Part shown: in pieces, positions 6,655-15,677 of the stretch
How the letters are laid out: each line of letters begins with the position of its first letter
Numbering within the stretch: position 1 is the stretch's first letter
The notes under the pieces: model-generated
Told to the model about the DNA's origin: nothing
Databases searched by the model: none
What the model saw: the letters and a program-made list of their open reading frames with translations, nothing else
Assembly: GCA_900169975.1 (NCBI GenBank)
Contig: LT827125.1
Coordinates: 186,001 to 250,000, forward strand
Origin: Pseudoflavonifractor sp. Marseille-P3106
Lineage (GTDB): Bacteria; Bacillota; Clostridia; Oscillospirales; Oscillospiraceae
Direction: 5' to 3'
DNA: 64,000 nucleotides
Made by a program: the position numbers and the translations under genes

Positions 6655-9600
6655 TTTACATCCTGTCCTTTCTGTTTCCGGCACAGCTCCGCCAGAGTCT
6701 CATACAGCGGATCCGGCTCAATGGGTTTGACCAGATGGGCGTTCATGCCGGCATTCCGGGAAAGGCGAATGTCCTCCTCGTAAGCGTTGGCCGTCATGGC
6801 AATGATCGGAATCTTTTTGGCGTCTGCGCGTTTGCTTGCCCGAATGGCCGCGGCAGCGGAAAGGCCGTCCATTACCGGCATACGGATATCCATCAGCACG
6901 GCGTCATATTCCCACAACTTGCTGGAACGGAAGGCGTCCATCCCCAGTTTCCCGTTTGCCGCGGTGTCGACTGTGCAGTCGAGTTGTTCCAGCATCCGTT
7001 TGACCACGATGGTGTTGAGCGGGTGATCCTCACACACAAGGATCTTTCGGTTCCGCAGACTGGAATAAGATTTCCCGGCGGGTGGAGACTCGTCCCCGGC
7101 GTCGGAAGAGGTGTGCTGAATGGAAAAACACATGACGGCGGTAAAGACGGACCCCTTTCCCTTTTGGCTTTTTACAGTGAGGTCTCCGTTCATCAGCCGG
7201 GTCAGCTGCCTGGCAATGGCAAGGCCGAGCCCGCTTCCGCCATAGGCGGAGGTGATCTCTGCATTTTCCTGGGTGAAAGGTTTAAAGAGATGCGGCAGGA
7301 ATTCTTCCGAGATCCCAACGCCGGTATCTGCAACCACAAACTCCAGACACACCTGATCCCGGTTTTCCCAACGCTTGTCTATGGTCAGACTCACCTCGCC
7401 GCCCTCCGGCGTGAATTTGACCGCGTTGCCCAGCAAATTGATGAGGACCTGTTCCACACGGGTAACATCCCCCAGCATATGTTCAGGACATTTTACCTGC
7501 TGCCGGATTTTGAAACGAACGTTTTTTGCCGCTGCCTGTGTGCCGATAATGGTGTCGATGCTGCTGAGAACATGGGGACAGTCCATCACCTGGCATGACA
7601 GCGTGATTTTACTGCTTTCAATTTTTGACATGTCCAGGATGTCATTGATGATGGAGAGAAGATAATGAGAAGAATCCAAAATTTTCAGGACATAGTCCCG
7701 GGTATCGTCCAGGTTGGGCTCCGGCCGGGCCAGATTTTTCTGCCCCAGGATTGCAAGGCCGATAATGGCATTCAACGGGGTGCGGATCTCGTGGCTCATA
7801 CGGGAGAGAAATTGACTCTTGATTTGGCTGGCCTGGTTCGCGGCAGCCACAGCCTGCTCCAGCTGCCGCTGCTTTTGCTGCTCTTTTTTTACAACGTCGT
7901 CAATATCCTGCCGGGTGATCAGCATAATGTTGCAGCTGCTGCCGAGATACTGAAAGCGCATGAGAAAAAATCGGCGCTGTCCAGTGCGGGACAAACCCAG
8001 AAACTGCACCTCGTAGATGCGGTGTTTTTGAATCATTTTTTTCAGATAAGGGAGCTGAAGCAGCTTGACCATGCGGGCGCGATCCTGCTCAGCCACGCAA
8101 GATGTGCAAAACCGCTCTATATTGTCGGAATACCTGCATTCGCCTCCGGCCTGGCTTAAGGCTTCGTTTCCAGCATTCCTCTTATAGAAGCCGGTTCGGA
8201 AATCTACGATCCCAACCTCTTCATAGTCTTTTGTCAGAACCGTGTTCATAATGTTGAGCCGGATCAGGTCGTCCGTCAGATCCCGGTTATAGAAAAACGC
8301 CAAAATATCTCCCGACTCCGGGTGCTTGACCAGATTGACATCCACCCGGATCCAGCAATACCGGTTTTCTTTGATGCGGGCCAGGTATTCTTCGGATACA
8401 GCGGTGTTTCCCTCGTCGTAGGAGCGAATCAGGCCATCCGGACTGAGCCGTTCATTCTGAGCGTCGGACATCTCGTTGTCGACAAGGAAGGCCAGGGTGC
8501 GCTTTCGGTAATCAAAGAGATCTCGATCGATCTGCACGGGGACAGGCCGTCCCACAATGCGCATGCTCTCTACCTTGCGTGTATTGAGATTGACGCAGCA
8601 GGTGGCGACCACCGAGTCCACGACCTGATCCCGGTAAGTGAGTTCTTCCTGATAGCGCTTTTCCGCCAGCTTGCTCTGGGTGACATCCATGCTGACGCCG
8701 TAGCCGGTAACAGGCCTGCCCTCCTGATCGAAGGCGACAGAATAGGTTACCCGTTCGCACCGACGGCTGTGCGTCTGTGGGTTGGTCACCCAAAAATCAC
8801 CGCTGACCTTGCTCGCCCCACATTCCATGGAATGGAGCATGCCCTTCAGCTCATCAAACTGCTTGGGAGAGATCCCCAATTTGTCAGCCACGGAGTCCGG
8901 GAAGTTTTCAAAAACGAGCATTTCCCCGTCAGCTCTCGGGCTGTTCTGGGGCAAAATCACCCGATGGTTTTGAATGTCATATTCCCAGACGGTGATACCG
9001 GCACCCTCAATGGCGATGCGGTATCGCTCCTCGTTTTCGCGCAGCTTTTGCTCCGCCTCTTTTTGACCGGTGATGTCCACAAAGGTGCAGTAAAAATGTT
9101 CTGCGCCCTCTTGGCTTCGGCAGAGAAGTGCGTGAATGGAGATCCATTTTACTGTGCCGCCTTTGCACACCAGACGATTGATATTTTCAACATAGTTGCT
9201 GTTTGCGAGCTGAGCTTGGGTGGTCGACATCATGTTCGCCAGGTCGTCCTTATAAATGACACCCGACATTTTATCATGAAACAGTTGTGTAAATTCCTGG
9301 CGTGTATAGCCCAGAAAGCTGTAAAACCTCTCGTTGGCGAATGTGACGTCCCAGTCCGGATTGAACTTGCAGATGAACACACCGCCTGGAATGATGTCAT
9401 AGAGATTACGGATTTCCTGATTCTGAGCCTTGACCAGAAGCTCTGCGTTCTTCCGGGCGGAAATATTATTGATGATCCCAACCAGCGCAGTGCGCCCGCT
9501 TTTCGTCAGTATGGCTTTCCCGCGGGACTCCACCCAGATAGTGCTGCCGTCCCGGCGGATCATGCGATACTCCACTAGGTAGCGTTTATTTCGCGCCAGC

Positions 9601-10253
9601 TGCGCAGCCGTGGAGCGGGCGATGGCGTCGCGGTCTTCCGGGTGGATCAGATTCGCGGCACAGTTGTTTAAAGCAGCCCGGAAAGCTTCCTCGGAGGGAT
9701 AGCCGAGAAAGCCCAGTAGCTGGCGGTTCACAATGAAGATTTCCGACGACGGATCATCATATCTGCCCAGAATGCCGCCTTCGATCATGTCGTTGAGGAA
9801 TTCCTGATGGAGCTCCCGCTCATACTGCTCCGTCAGGGAAAAAGGCAAGTATTCGCCGTCCTGTTGTATGGAGTCCGGGATGGACATATGAAGGGCATAG
9901 ATTTTGAGCTTGCCGTCCTCTGGACGGATGAAAGCGCTGCATCGGCAGAGCAAGGTGATGCCGCAGCCGGTTATACGACACTTCACATGCGCTGCGCCGG
10001 TCCCGTCTGCCTGCGTTTGATCGACACAACTGAGGTATTCAACCTGATATGCGAAGGGAGCGGATTCCATTTTCCGTTGAAAATACTGTCCTGCTTCCGC
10101 GATCCCGCGGACGTCCTCGTCTGCGCCTGTCCCATACCACCAAATGTCCCGGCTTAAGAAGGAGAGCGCTTTTTCTGCATCCCGCTGTTCCAGGTCTGCG
10201 GACAGAAAAGCCTTCAAAAGCGTCAGCGCGGATCCCTCAGTCTGTAAGCTCAT
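6651..10253 (-). CDS. Hybrid sensor histidine kinase with SnoaL-like and multiple PAS domains
   Basis: 1200 residues, soluble (no membrane segment seen). Order: SnoaL/NTF2-like domain (about 10-125); PAS/PAC (155-272) and PAS/PAC (280-400), each ending in a VDI/NIS-type hinge; a third PAS-like unit (405-530); two weaker PAS-like stretches (540-665 and 670-785); HisKA with His821 in SRMSHEIRTPLNAIIG; HATPase with N943, DTGVG (976-980) and GGSGLGLAIA; C-terminal receiver (1070-1190) with Asp1122 in MDIRMP and Lys1176. The first gene of the operon encodes a receiver-cyclic-di-GMP enzyme and the last an Hpt protein, so this kinase probably feeds a four-step phosphorelay. The inducing signal is unknown; the SnoaL domain suggests a small ligand. 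Confidence 0.93.
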   Translation of the reverse strand: MSLQTEGSALTLLKAFLSADLEQRDAEKALSFLSRDIWWYGTGADEDVRGIAEAGQYFQRKMESAPFAYQVEYLSCVDQTQADGTGAAHVKCRITGCGITLLCRCSAFIRPEDGKLKIYALHMSIPDSIQQDGEYLPFSLTEQYERELHQEFLNDMIEGGILGRYDDPSSEIFIVNRQLLGFLGYPSEEAFRAALNNCAANLIHPEDRDAIARSTAAQLARNKRYLVEYRMIRRDGSTIWVESRGKAILTKSGRTALVGIINNISARKNAELLVKAQNQEIRNLYDIIPGGVFICKFNPDWDVTFANERFYSFLGYTRQEFTQLFHDKMSGVIYKDDLANMMSTTQAQLANSNYVENINRLVCKGGTVKWISIHALLCRSQEGAEHFYCTFVDITGQKEAEQKLRENEERYRIAIEGAGITVWEYDIQNHRVILPQNSPRADGEMLVFENFPDSVADKLGISPKQFDELKGMLHSMECGASKVSGDFWVTNPQTHSRRCERVTYSVAFDQEGRPVTGYGVSMDVTQSKLAEKRYQEELTYRDQVVDSVVATCCVNLNTRKVESMRIVGRPVPVQIDRDLFDYRKRTLAFLVDNEMSDAQNERLSPDGLIRSYDEGNTAVSEEYLARIKENRYCWIRVDVNLVKHPESGDILAFFYNRDLTDDLIRLNIMNTVLTKDYEEVGIVDFRTGFYKRNAGNEALSQAGGECRYSDNIERFCTSCVAEQDRARMVKLLQLPYLKKMIQKHRIYEVQFLGLSRTGQRRFFLMRFQYLGSSCNIMLITRQDIDDVVKKEQQKQRQLEQAVAAANQASQIKSQFLSRMSHEIRTPLNAIIGLAILGQKNLARPEPNLDDTRDYVLKILDSSHYLLSIINDILDMSKIESSKITLSCQVMDCPHVLSSIDTIIGTQAAAKNVRFKIRQQVKCPEHMLGDVTRVEQVLINLLGNAVKFTPEGGEVSLTIDKRWENRDQVCLEFVVADTGVGISEEFLPHLFKPFTQENAEITSAYGGSGLGLAIARQLTRLMNGDLTVKSQKGKGSVFTAVMCFSIQHTSSDAGDESPPAGKSYSSLRNRKILVCEDHPLNTIVVKRMLEQLDCTVDTAANGKLGMDAFRSSKLWEYDAVLMDIRMPVMDGLSAAAAIRASKRADAKKIPIIAMTANAYEEDIRLSRNAGMNAHLVKPIEPDPLYETLAELCRKQKGQDVK

Positions 10254-10274
10254 ATCTTATCGTCCTTTCGGAGG

Positions 10275-10310
10275 AACGCATGCGGCCCTACATTCGGGGC
10301 CGCATGCGTT
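10275..10310 (+). terminator. Terminator-like hairpin between two minus-strand genes, oriented plus
   Basis: Fourteen-base perfect arms (10275-10288, 10297-10310) around 8 bases. The T run (10309-10314) is on the plus strand, opposite to the flanking genes. On the minus strand the hairpin ends about 20 bases before the kinase ATG, so it could act on read-through or translation rather than as a terminator. Confidence 0.55.
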
Positions 10311-10346
10311 TTTTCCGGCCGCTGTGGAGTTGAATTGCGTGCTGTG

Positions 10347-13300
10347 TCAGCCTTGGGTCGTGGCCTTGTGGAAATGTTTTTCCCGGTACATTGCAGCATC
10401 CGCGATCCGCAGCAGCTCCTGAACCGTGGCGTAGGTGGTGTCAAATCGGTCTGTGTACGCATAGCCGAAATCGGCTTGGACCAACGAGGTGCCCTCGCCG
10501 CAGTACGGAATGCTGCCCAGCGCTTTCCGCATCCGTTCAACTGCGTCGATGACCTGGGCCTCGCTGCATTCGGTGAGGATCACCACGAACTCGTCGCCTC
10601 CGTAGCGGATCACAGAATCGCTCTGACGCACCGTCTCCCGCAGTTTCTTTGCCGTTGCGACCAGGAGACTGTCCCCGGTCTCGTGCCCGTACCGGTCGTT
10701 GATCTGCTTAAATCTGCTCAAATCAAGCAGCACGAGGCCCAGTCGCTTGGCCACGCATTTCTGCGCATGGTGGGAAAACATCAATTCAGAGAGGTAACGC
10801 CGGTTGTAGGCACCTGTGAGCGCATCCGTATAAATCTTTTTCTGGGTCTCCTCGATCATCTGCTCGATCGTTTTCCCGTTGGGCGGTGTGATCATCAGAT
10901 GATCGGAAATGTGGCTGACCAATTCGAGGGCAAATTTGTGGCATTCTCCCAGATTGTCCGCTACCGCGACCGGGTTGGACACGACATAGAAAATGTTGTT
11001 TTTGATGTATTCGTATTTGGTCATACGGCAGTCGTTTCTCAGGGCACAGATGCTGGAGCAGTTTTCGCACCGGGTGCCTTTACCCCATACGTTGAAGCAG
11101 GTATAGGGCTTGTAGGCGAGCCCGCCTTCGTTGGGCAGGCTGACAACGGATGTATTGACCGGGTCCACCAGCCGTGCCACGTCGAAGATCTGGGTCAGAA
11201 AGGCGAGCAGTTCCCGAATATTGGAAAGGGTGAAAGGCCTGCTCAGGTCAAATCTGCGCAGGGTGGGGGAGTGAGAGAGGGCATCCAGATAGTTTGTTTC
11301 CATCAGCTTCAGTGCGGTGATGTTTTCCATGTGGGCCATCAGAATATATTTGGTGCCCACCTGCTGGATATACTGAAGCGTGAGACGGATCCAAAGCTGT
11401 TTTCCGTGAGCGGTGACGCACCGGTACTCGCATTCCTCCCGCTCTTGCGTTTCCGCGCAGGAGCAGCATGCGGCCAGCACACTCTCGTGATGTTCGGGAG
11501 CGATAAAATCGAGAGGAGAAGTATCGGCGGCGAAACCGAGCAGATCCTTGAATGCCAGGTTTACCCGCAGCAGTTCGAGTTCGTCTCCGTTGAACTCGCA
11601 GATCGCTTTGGGGGACGGGTCGTCTGAAAACAGAAGGAGCATTTCCGGCTCCAGGCTCCAGAGCCGGTCCGGATTCAGGCCGGCATACCGACCGGCTTCG
11701 ACGGCTGTCTGGGCCGCGGAGTTCGTTTCACGCACCAAATTGACATAATCGTCTACGGGCATAGGCCTGGCAAAATAGAATCCCTGCACATAATCGCATC
11801 CGGCACTCCGCAGAAAGTCCACCTGCTCCTGGGTCTCCACGCCCTCTGCAATCACCGGGAGATTCAGCCATTTGGCCATGCGGACGATGGAGGCGATAAT
11901 ATTCTCTCCGCGTCCGGATACACGGGTCTTTTCAAAAAAACGTATATCGATCTTGAGCGCATCAACATCTACGTTTTTCAGGACACTGAGAGACGAATAT
12001 CCGCTTCCAAAGTCGTCCATTAAAACAGTGAAGCCGGCTTTATGCAGCTGGTTTACCACCTGCTCCATCGTCTGCGGGTTGCCCATATAGGCGCTCTCGG
12101 TCATTTCCAGCTGGAGGAGGTGGGGAGGGACCGCGTATTTTTGGATAAGATCGGTGATGATGTCCAGCAGATTCGGGTCATACAGATTGACTCTGGACAC
12201 GTTTACAGAGATGGGAGAGGGCGACATGCCGTGCTGGAGCCATTGATGAAGCAGAAAACAGACCGACTCCCACACAAAGTAATCCAGTTTGGAAATAAAT
12301 CCGTTCCTCTCGAAAATAGGAATGAATTCGTCGGGAGAGATCATGCCCTTTTGGGGGTGGTGCCACCGTACCAGCGCTTCCCCGCCCGCGGGCCGGTTTG
12401 TGAAAAGCGCATATTTTGGCTGCAGATAGATGCAAAACTGCTTTTGTTCCAACGCGTCTGACATTTCGTTGACGATCTCCTGCTCCTCCTCCAGCCGCTG
12501 TCGGAGTTGAGGCTGATAGATCGCGGTGGTGCTGAGATATTGCCCCTTGCAGGTTTTTGCCGCCAGCTCCGCCCGATCCAGCATCTCGTTGACCCCCAGG
12601 GAGAGGTCATCCAAAAAATAGACGCCAAAGACCGGAACGATATTAAAGCTGCGGTTGTAGGATTTGATGCGCTCTTTTGCGTGCTCCAGGTGGAGCAGGA
12701 CAGCGTCCTTTGTGGAGTAAGCAAAGCAGGCGGCGAAAACATCTGCTTCCATCCGCCCGTAAGTATAAGTGTCGCTGGAATATGCGGCTCTGAAACTGTC
12801 CGCCAAAAAACACAGCAGTTTGTCGCCTTCCTCGCTGCCGAAGAAGGAGTTGATCAGTTGAAACTGGTCAATGTTCAGGCGCAGAAAAGCAAAGAGGGTC
12901 CCGGGATTTGCATCCAGCATTTTGCGGGTCATCTGGAAAAACTTTGTCTTATTGTAGATCCCGGTCAGCGTGTCGTATTCAGCCAGAAATTTCAACTGAT
13001 TGAATGCGGAGAACTGGCTGCGCTCAATGGCATTTTTCAGCCGGAACCGAATAATGTCGCCGTTGTACGGCTTTGTGATAAAGTCCCACGCGCCCAGCTT
13101 CAGCGCTTCCACCGCGGACTGGTCGCCCATGTTGTCTGCTGCGACGATGAGGGGAAGGTTCTTATAGGCGTCCATTTTCTGGATGGCTTTCAGAAAGCCG
13201 AAGCCGTCCAGTACCGGCATGATCAGATCCAGAATAACTGCGGAAATGGAGTTTCCATACTTGCGCAAGAGATCCAGCGCCTCCTGCCCATTTTCCGCCT

Positions 13301-13394
13301 CAACCAGAGCATATTCTGCGGAGAGCAGCTTTACCAGCACCTTGCGGTTGACGGTTGTATCTTCCGCAATCAGAATCGTTGTTTTAACCGGCAT
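10347..13394 (-). CDS. Response regulator with cyclic-di-GMP turnover domains (REC-GGDEF*-EAL-PAS-GGDEF)
   Basis: 1015 residues from the ATG at 13394, 6 bases after GGGAGGGAC. Receiver 5-125 (Asp56, Lys108). First GGDEF-like domain (135-285) is degenerate: GRMEADVF replaces the RxGGDEF loop. EAL phosphodiesterase domain (305-555) keeps EALVRW (339-344), DDFG (460-463), Lys481 and Glu517 in IAEGVE. A PAS-like segment (about 590-720) and a cysteine-rich PAS-like unit (CENC...C...C) follow. The C-terminal GGDEF (932-936) is intact, with an RxxD inhibitory site at 923-926, five residues upstream as in product-inhibited cyclases. It probably makes and degrades cyclic-di-GMP under control of the phosphorelay. 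Confidence 0.93.
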   Translation of the reverse strand: MPVKTTILIAEDTTVNRKVLVKLLSAEYALVEAENGQEALDLLRKYGNSISAVILDLIMPVLDGFGFLKAIQKMDAYKNLPLIVAADNMGDQSAVEALKLGAWDFITKPYNGDIIRFRLKNAIERSQFSAFNQLKFLAEYDTLTGIYNKTKFFQMTRKMLDANPGTLFAFLRLNIDQFQLINSFFGSEEGDKLLCFLADSFRAAYSSDTYTYGRMEADVFAACFAYSTKDAVLLHLEHAKERIKSYNRSFNIVPVFGVYFLDDLSLGVNEMLDRAELAAKTCKGQYLSTTAIYQPQLRQRLEEEQEIVNEMSDALEQKQFCIYLQPKYALFTNRPAGGEALVRWHHPQKGMISPDEFIPIFERNGFISKLDYFVWESVCFLLHQWLQHGMSPSPISVNVSRVNLYDPNLLDIITDLIQKYAVPPHLLQLEMTESAYMGNPQTMEQVVNQLHKAGFTVLMDDFGSGYSSLSVLKNVDVDALKIDIRFFEKTRVSGRGENIIASIVRMAKWLNLPVIAEGVETQEQVDFLRSAGCDYVQGFYFARPMPVDDYVNLVRETNSAAQTAVEAGRYAGLNPDRLWSLEPEMLLLFSDDPSPKAICEFNGDELELLRVNLAFKDLLGFAADTSPLDFIAPEHHESVLAACCSCAETQEREECEYRCVTAHGKQLWIRLTLQYIQQVGTKYILMAHMENITALKLMETNYLDALSHSPTLRRFDLSRPFTLSNIRELLAFLTQIFDVARLVDPVNTSVVSLPNEGGLAYKPYTCFNVWGKGTRCENCSSICALRNDCRMTKYEYIKNNIFYVVSNPVAVADNLGECHKFALELVSHISDHLMITPPNGKTIEQMIEETQKKIYTDALTGAYNRRYLSELMFSHHAQKCVAKRLGLVLLDLSRFKQINDRYGHETGDSLLVATAKKLRETVRQSDSVIRYGGDEFVVILTECSEAQVIDAVERMRKALGSIPYCGEGTSLVQADFGYAYTDRFDTTYATVQELLRIADAAMYREKHFHKATTQG

Positions 13395-13531
13395 GGGTAC
13401 GTCCCTCCCATAAGTGATCGGCTCTCGATCATTCCCGCTTTGGATTTCCTGTTTGATTCGAGCCCTGCCTGTATGCCGCCGCGGGTGAGAAAAATCGCTT
13501 TCACCTGAAGGGCTCACCAGAATTTAGTACA

Positions 13532-13560
13532 AATGTAACACAATCCGCCATAAATTACAA
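13532..13560 (-). promoter_or_regulatory. Promoter of the phosphorelay operon
   Basis: TTGTAA (13555-13560), 17-base spacer, TACATT (13532-13537) on the minus strand, leaving a leader of about 130 bases before the ATG at 13394. Confidence 0.6.
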
Positions 13561-13650
13561 CAATTTTTGGCAAAAACGTACACTTCATCCAGACACATAG
13601 TGAGGGAAACAGTTTTTCCAAAAAATTCTTTCCGGAATCGGAAAACTTAC

Positions 13651-13697
13651 AAAGAAAACACCCCCTGACGCAGTTCGTGCAGTGCTGCGCCAGGGGG
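13651..13697 (-). terminator. Terminator of the 13.7-17.7 kb operon
   Basis: On the minus strand CCCCTGGCGCAG pairs with CTGCGTCAGGGG and is followed by TGTTTTCTTTG. It ends the minus-strand series begun by the XRE regulator. A second GC-rich hairpin precedes it at 13705-13733. Confidence 0.8.
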
Positions 13698-13704
13698 GAT
13701 TTCT

Positions 13705-13733
13705 CCCGGCGGCCCTGTGAGAGGACCGCCGGG
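13705..13733 (-). repeat. Hairpin directly after the flavodoxin-fold gene
   Basis: CCCGGCGG arms pair across 13705-13733, 8 bases beyond the stop at 13742. It may be an RNA-stabilising 3' hairpin placed before the true terminator at 13651-13697. Confidence 0.6.
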
Positions 13734-13741
13734 AAACACCA

Positions 13742-14338
13742 TTAGAAAAATTCAGCCAGCCCGTCGGCCTCCGCCCGGGCCTGCGCCAGCAGAGCCTCCG
13801 CGTCGTTTCGGACATCGTCCAGCCCCTCGGCGCAGAGCAGCAGCGGCTCTTGGATCCCGAACATGCCGCACAGCCCGCGGATCTGCCGCCAGCCGCACTC
13901 ATCCTCGGAGCCGTCGTAAGAGCCGCCCCGGGTGGTGATATAGAGGAGCCGGTCCGCCCGGCACAGTCCCACGCACCTTCCGTCCTCAGCGTAGCGGAAG
14001 GTGACGTTTACCGCCGAGATGTGCTCCAGATAGAGCTTGACCACGGCGGGGAAAGAAAGCTCCCAGAAGGGGGCGGCCAGCACGATGCGGTCGGCGGCGG
14101 CAAACTGCCGGGCCAGAGCAAAGTCGGGGCCGTCCAGAGCGCCGGAGCGCTCCTGCTCGCCCCGACGCGCCACCTCGGCCCCGGAGAAGGGGCGCAGCTC
14201 CAGCGCCGCCAGATCCACCTGTTCCACCGACCAGTCGGGATTTTGTGCCTGCCACCGCGCTAAAAAGTGCCGGGCCAGGGCCAGTGTCCGGGACTGTTCG
14301 CCCCGGACGCAGCCATCCAAAAATAACAGCTGATTCAT
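13742..14338 (-). CDS. NAD(P)H-dependent flavodoxin-fold oxidoreductase (azoreductase-like)
   Basis: 198 residues from the ATG at 14338; GAGG is 6 bases upstream. A GTG at 14350 overlapping the previous stop is an alternative. The N-terminus QLLFLDGCVRGEQSRT matches the FMN-phosphate loop of AzoR/NQO-type quinone reductases; IVLAAPFWELSFPAVVKLYLEHI is the conserved second block and ITTRGGSY the third. These enzymes pass two electrons from NAD(P)H through FMN to quinones, azo dyes or nitro compounds. It follows the GDSL gene by 8 bases and is last in the operon. Confidence 0.9.
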   Translation of the reverse strand: MNQLLFLDGCVRGEQSRTLALARHFLARWQAQNPDWSVEQVDLAALELRPFSGAEVARRGEQERSGALDGPDFALARQFAAADRIVLAAPFWELSFPAVVKLYLEHISAVNVTFRYAEDGRCVGLCRADRLLYITTRGGSYDGSEDECGWRQIRGLCGMFGIQEPLLLCAEGLDDVRNDAEALLAQARAEADGLAEFF

Positions 14339-14346
14339 AAAACGCC

Positions 14347-14919
14347 TCACACCAAATGAAATTCACGCAGCCCCGTCAATACCTCTTCCGCCAGAACGGC
14401 CTGTCCGGCGGCGTTCAGGTGATGGGGCGGGTGGTCGTTGTACCACTGGGTCTGCCCCTGAAACCGGGGCGTGGTGTCCCGGAAGGGGACGCCATGCCGG
14501 CGGCACAGGGCCGCCAGGGCGCCGTTCCACTCCGGCAGGCGGGCCTGGGAGCCCGGGAAGCCGTAGCCGTATTCAAACCACAGAATGGAGAGTACCAGCA
14601 GAGGCCGCCCTCCGTTTTCCAGAAGGATGGCCTCCATGTGGGCCAGATAGTCCGCCAGCGAGGACTCGGGCAGCTTGATGTCATTGGTGCCGAAAGCCAG
14701 GATGGCCCCATCCGAACCCTCCGTGAGGCGGCGAAATTCCCGGCGGGCAAAGGCAGTCCCGCCGCCGGGCCAGCCCTCGTTTCGAACTGAGGCGTCTCTG
14801 CCCTCCTGTTGGAGCAGGGCCTCCAGCCGGGCGGGCCAGGCCTGGGAGAGCGGGCCGGGATCACCCGCGTCCCCCAGCCAGTAGCGGGTGTTGGAGTCCC
14901 CGAATGCGGTAAAAGTCAT
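14347..14919 (-). CDS. GDSL-family esterase/lipase (SGNH hydrolase)
   Basis: 190 residues. Block I FTAFGDSNTR places the nucleophile at Ser9; AFGTNDIK is block III, and DHPPHHLN near the C-terminus supplies the Asp-His pair. There is no signal peptide, so it is cytoplasmic. The ATG at 14919 overlaps the stop of the VanX-like gene (ATGA) and has AAGGAG upstream. The family hydrolyses acyl or acetyl esters; the substrate is not apparent. Confidence 0.9.
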   Translation of the reverse strand: MTFTAFGDSNTRYWLGDAGDPGPLSQAWPARLEALLQQEGRDASVRNEGWPGGGTAFARREFRRLTEGSDGAILAFGTNDIKLPESSLADYLAHMEAILLENGGRPLLVLSILWFEYGYGFPGSQARLPEWNGALAALCRRHGVPFRDTTPRFQGQTQWYNDHPPHHLNAAGQAVLAEEVLTGLREFHLV

Positions 14920-15677
14920 TCGTCGCACTCCTTGCAGTAGCCGTAGAAGGGGGATTTCCCCGTCCGCACGGCCCATTGGCGCTCTCCGTAGGCGTAGTGC
15001 CACCACTCGCAGGGATAGTTCGCCAGCCCCACGGAGGTCATCAGGTTGTACAAAATCCGCCGGGCATCCCGGCAATCCTCCTGACCGGGCGGGCAGGAGC
15101 GTTCCAGCCAGTCGGTGTGGGCCATGGCGGTCAGATCGTCGAAGCCGGTGCCCATATCCAGTGCAGTTCCGTTTTTGGACAGGGTCAGATCCACCGCCCC
15201 GCCGGTGGTGTGGGGGGCGGGCCGGTTCCGGCGCTTCACGGGCTTGGCCACGAAGGTGTCCAGCACCATTTCGATCTCCGCCGGGCTGGCCTGGAGGCGC
15301 TCCCGGATCACGACTTCCCGGAACTGATCGTAGAGGGCCTGCTGGAGCCGCATGGTGCGCAGACCGTCAAATATGAGAAGAGACCAGCCCTCGGGGAGTT
15401 TTTCGGCCGCCTGGGCCAGACGGAGGGCCAGCCCCCGGCGCACCAGACATTGCCCCAGCGCCCCGGGCAGGCCCTGACAGAGGTAGGCCGCGCCGTAGGT
15501 GATGCGGAGGGAGAGGGTGGTGGGGTCGACCAGGGGATCCCCGTTCTCCGCTGGGGGCGGGACCCGGTCCCAGTTCTCCGCCGGAGCGGGAGGGATGGGG
15601 CGTCAGATGGTTAAAAGAGACAGGTTCTCCGCCGGAGCGGGAGGGATGGGGGCCAGAAAATCACGGGGGAAGCCCAT
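14916..15677 (-). pseudogene. D-Ala-D-Ala dipeptidase (VanX family) interrupted by a 51-base duplication
   Basis: The natural start is the ATG at 15677, overlapping the GNAT stop and preceded by GAGGTGG. After 24 codons an in-frame TGA (15603-15605) stops the reading. The frame continues after it with DPLVDPTTLSLRITYG and the full VanX domain: FDGLR, HTTGGAVDLTL (zinc His and Asp) and CEWWHYAY (catalytic Glu and zinc His). The stop lies within a 51-base unit bounded by two 28-base repeats; removing one unit restores an uninterrupted frame of about 235 residues. A GTG at 15443 could still give 175 residues with all catalytic residues but no N-terminus. Intact enzymes cleave D-Ala-D-Ala in cell-wall turnover or glycopeptide resistance. 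Confidence 0.8.
15573..15651 (-). repeat. 51-base duplication inside the VanX-like gene
   Basis: An identical 28-base sequence occurs at 15573-15600 and 15624-15651, separated by 23 bases. It encodes PIPPAPAEN twice on the minus strand. The spacer encodes LSLLTI-stop. A further short GTTCTCCGC copy lies at 15543. Confidence 0.9.

Noticed and set aside
15573-15651. CRISPR-like or satellite repeat
   Set aside because: Only two copies with a coding context; it is a local duplication.
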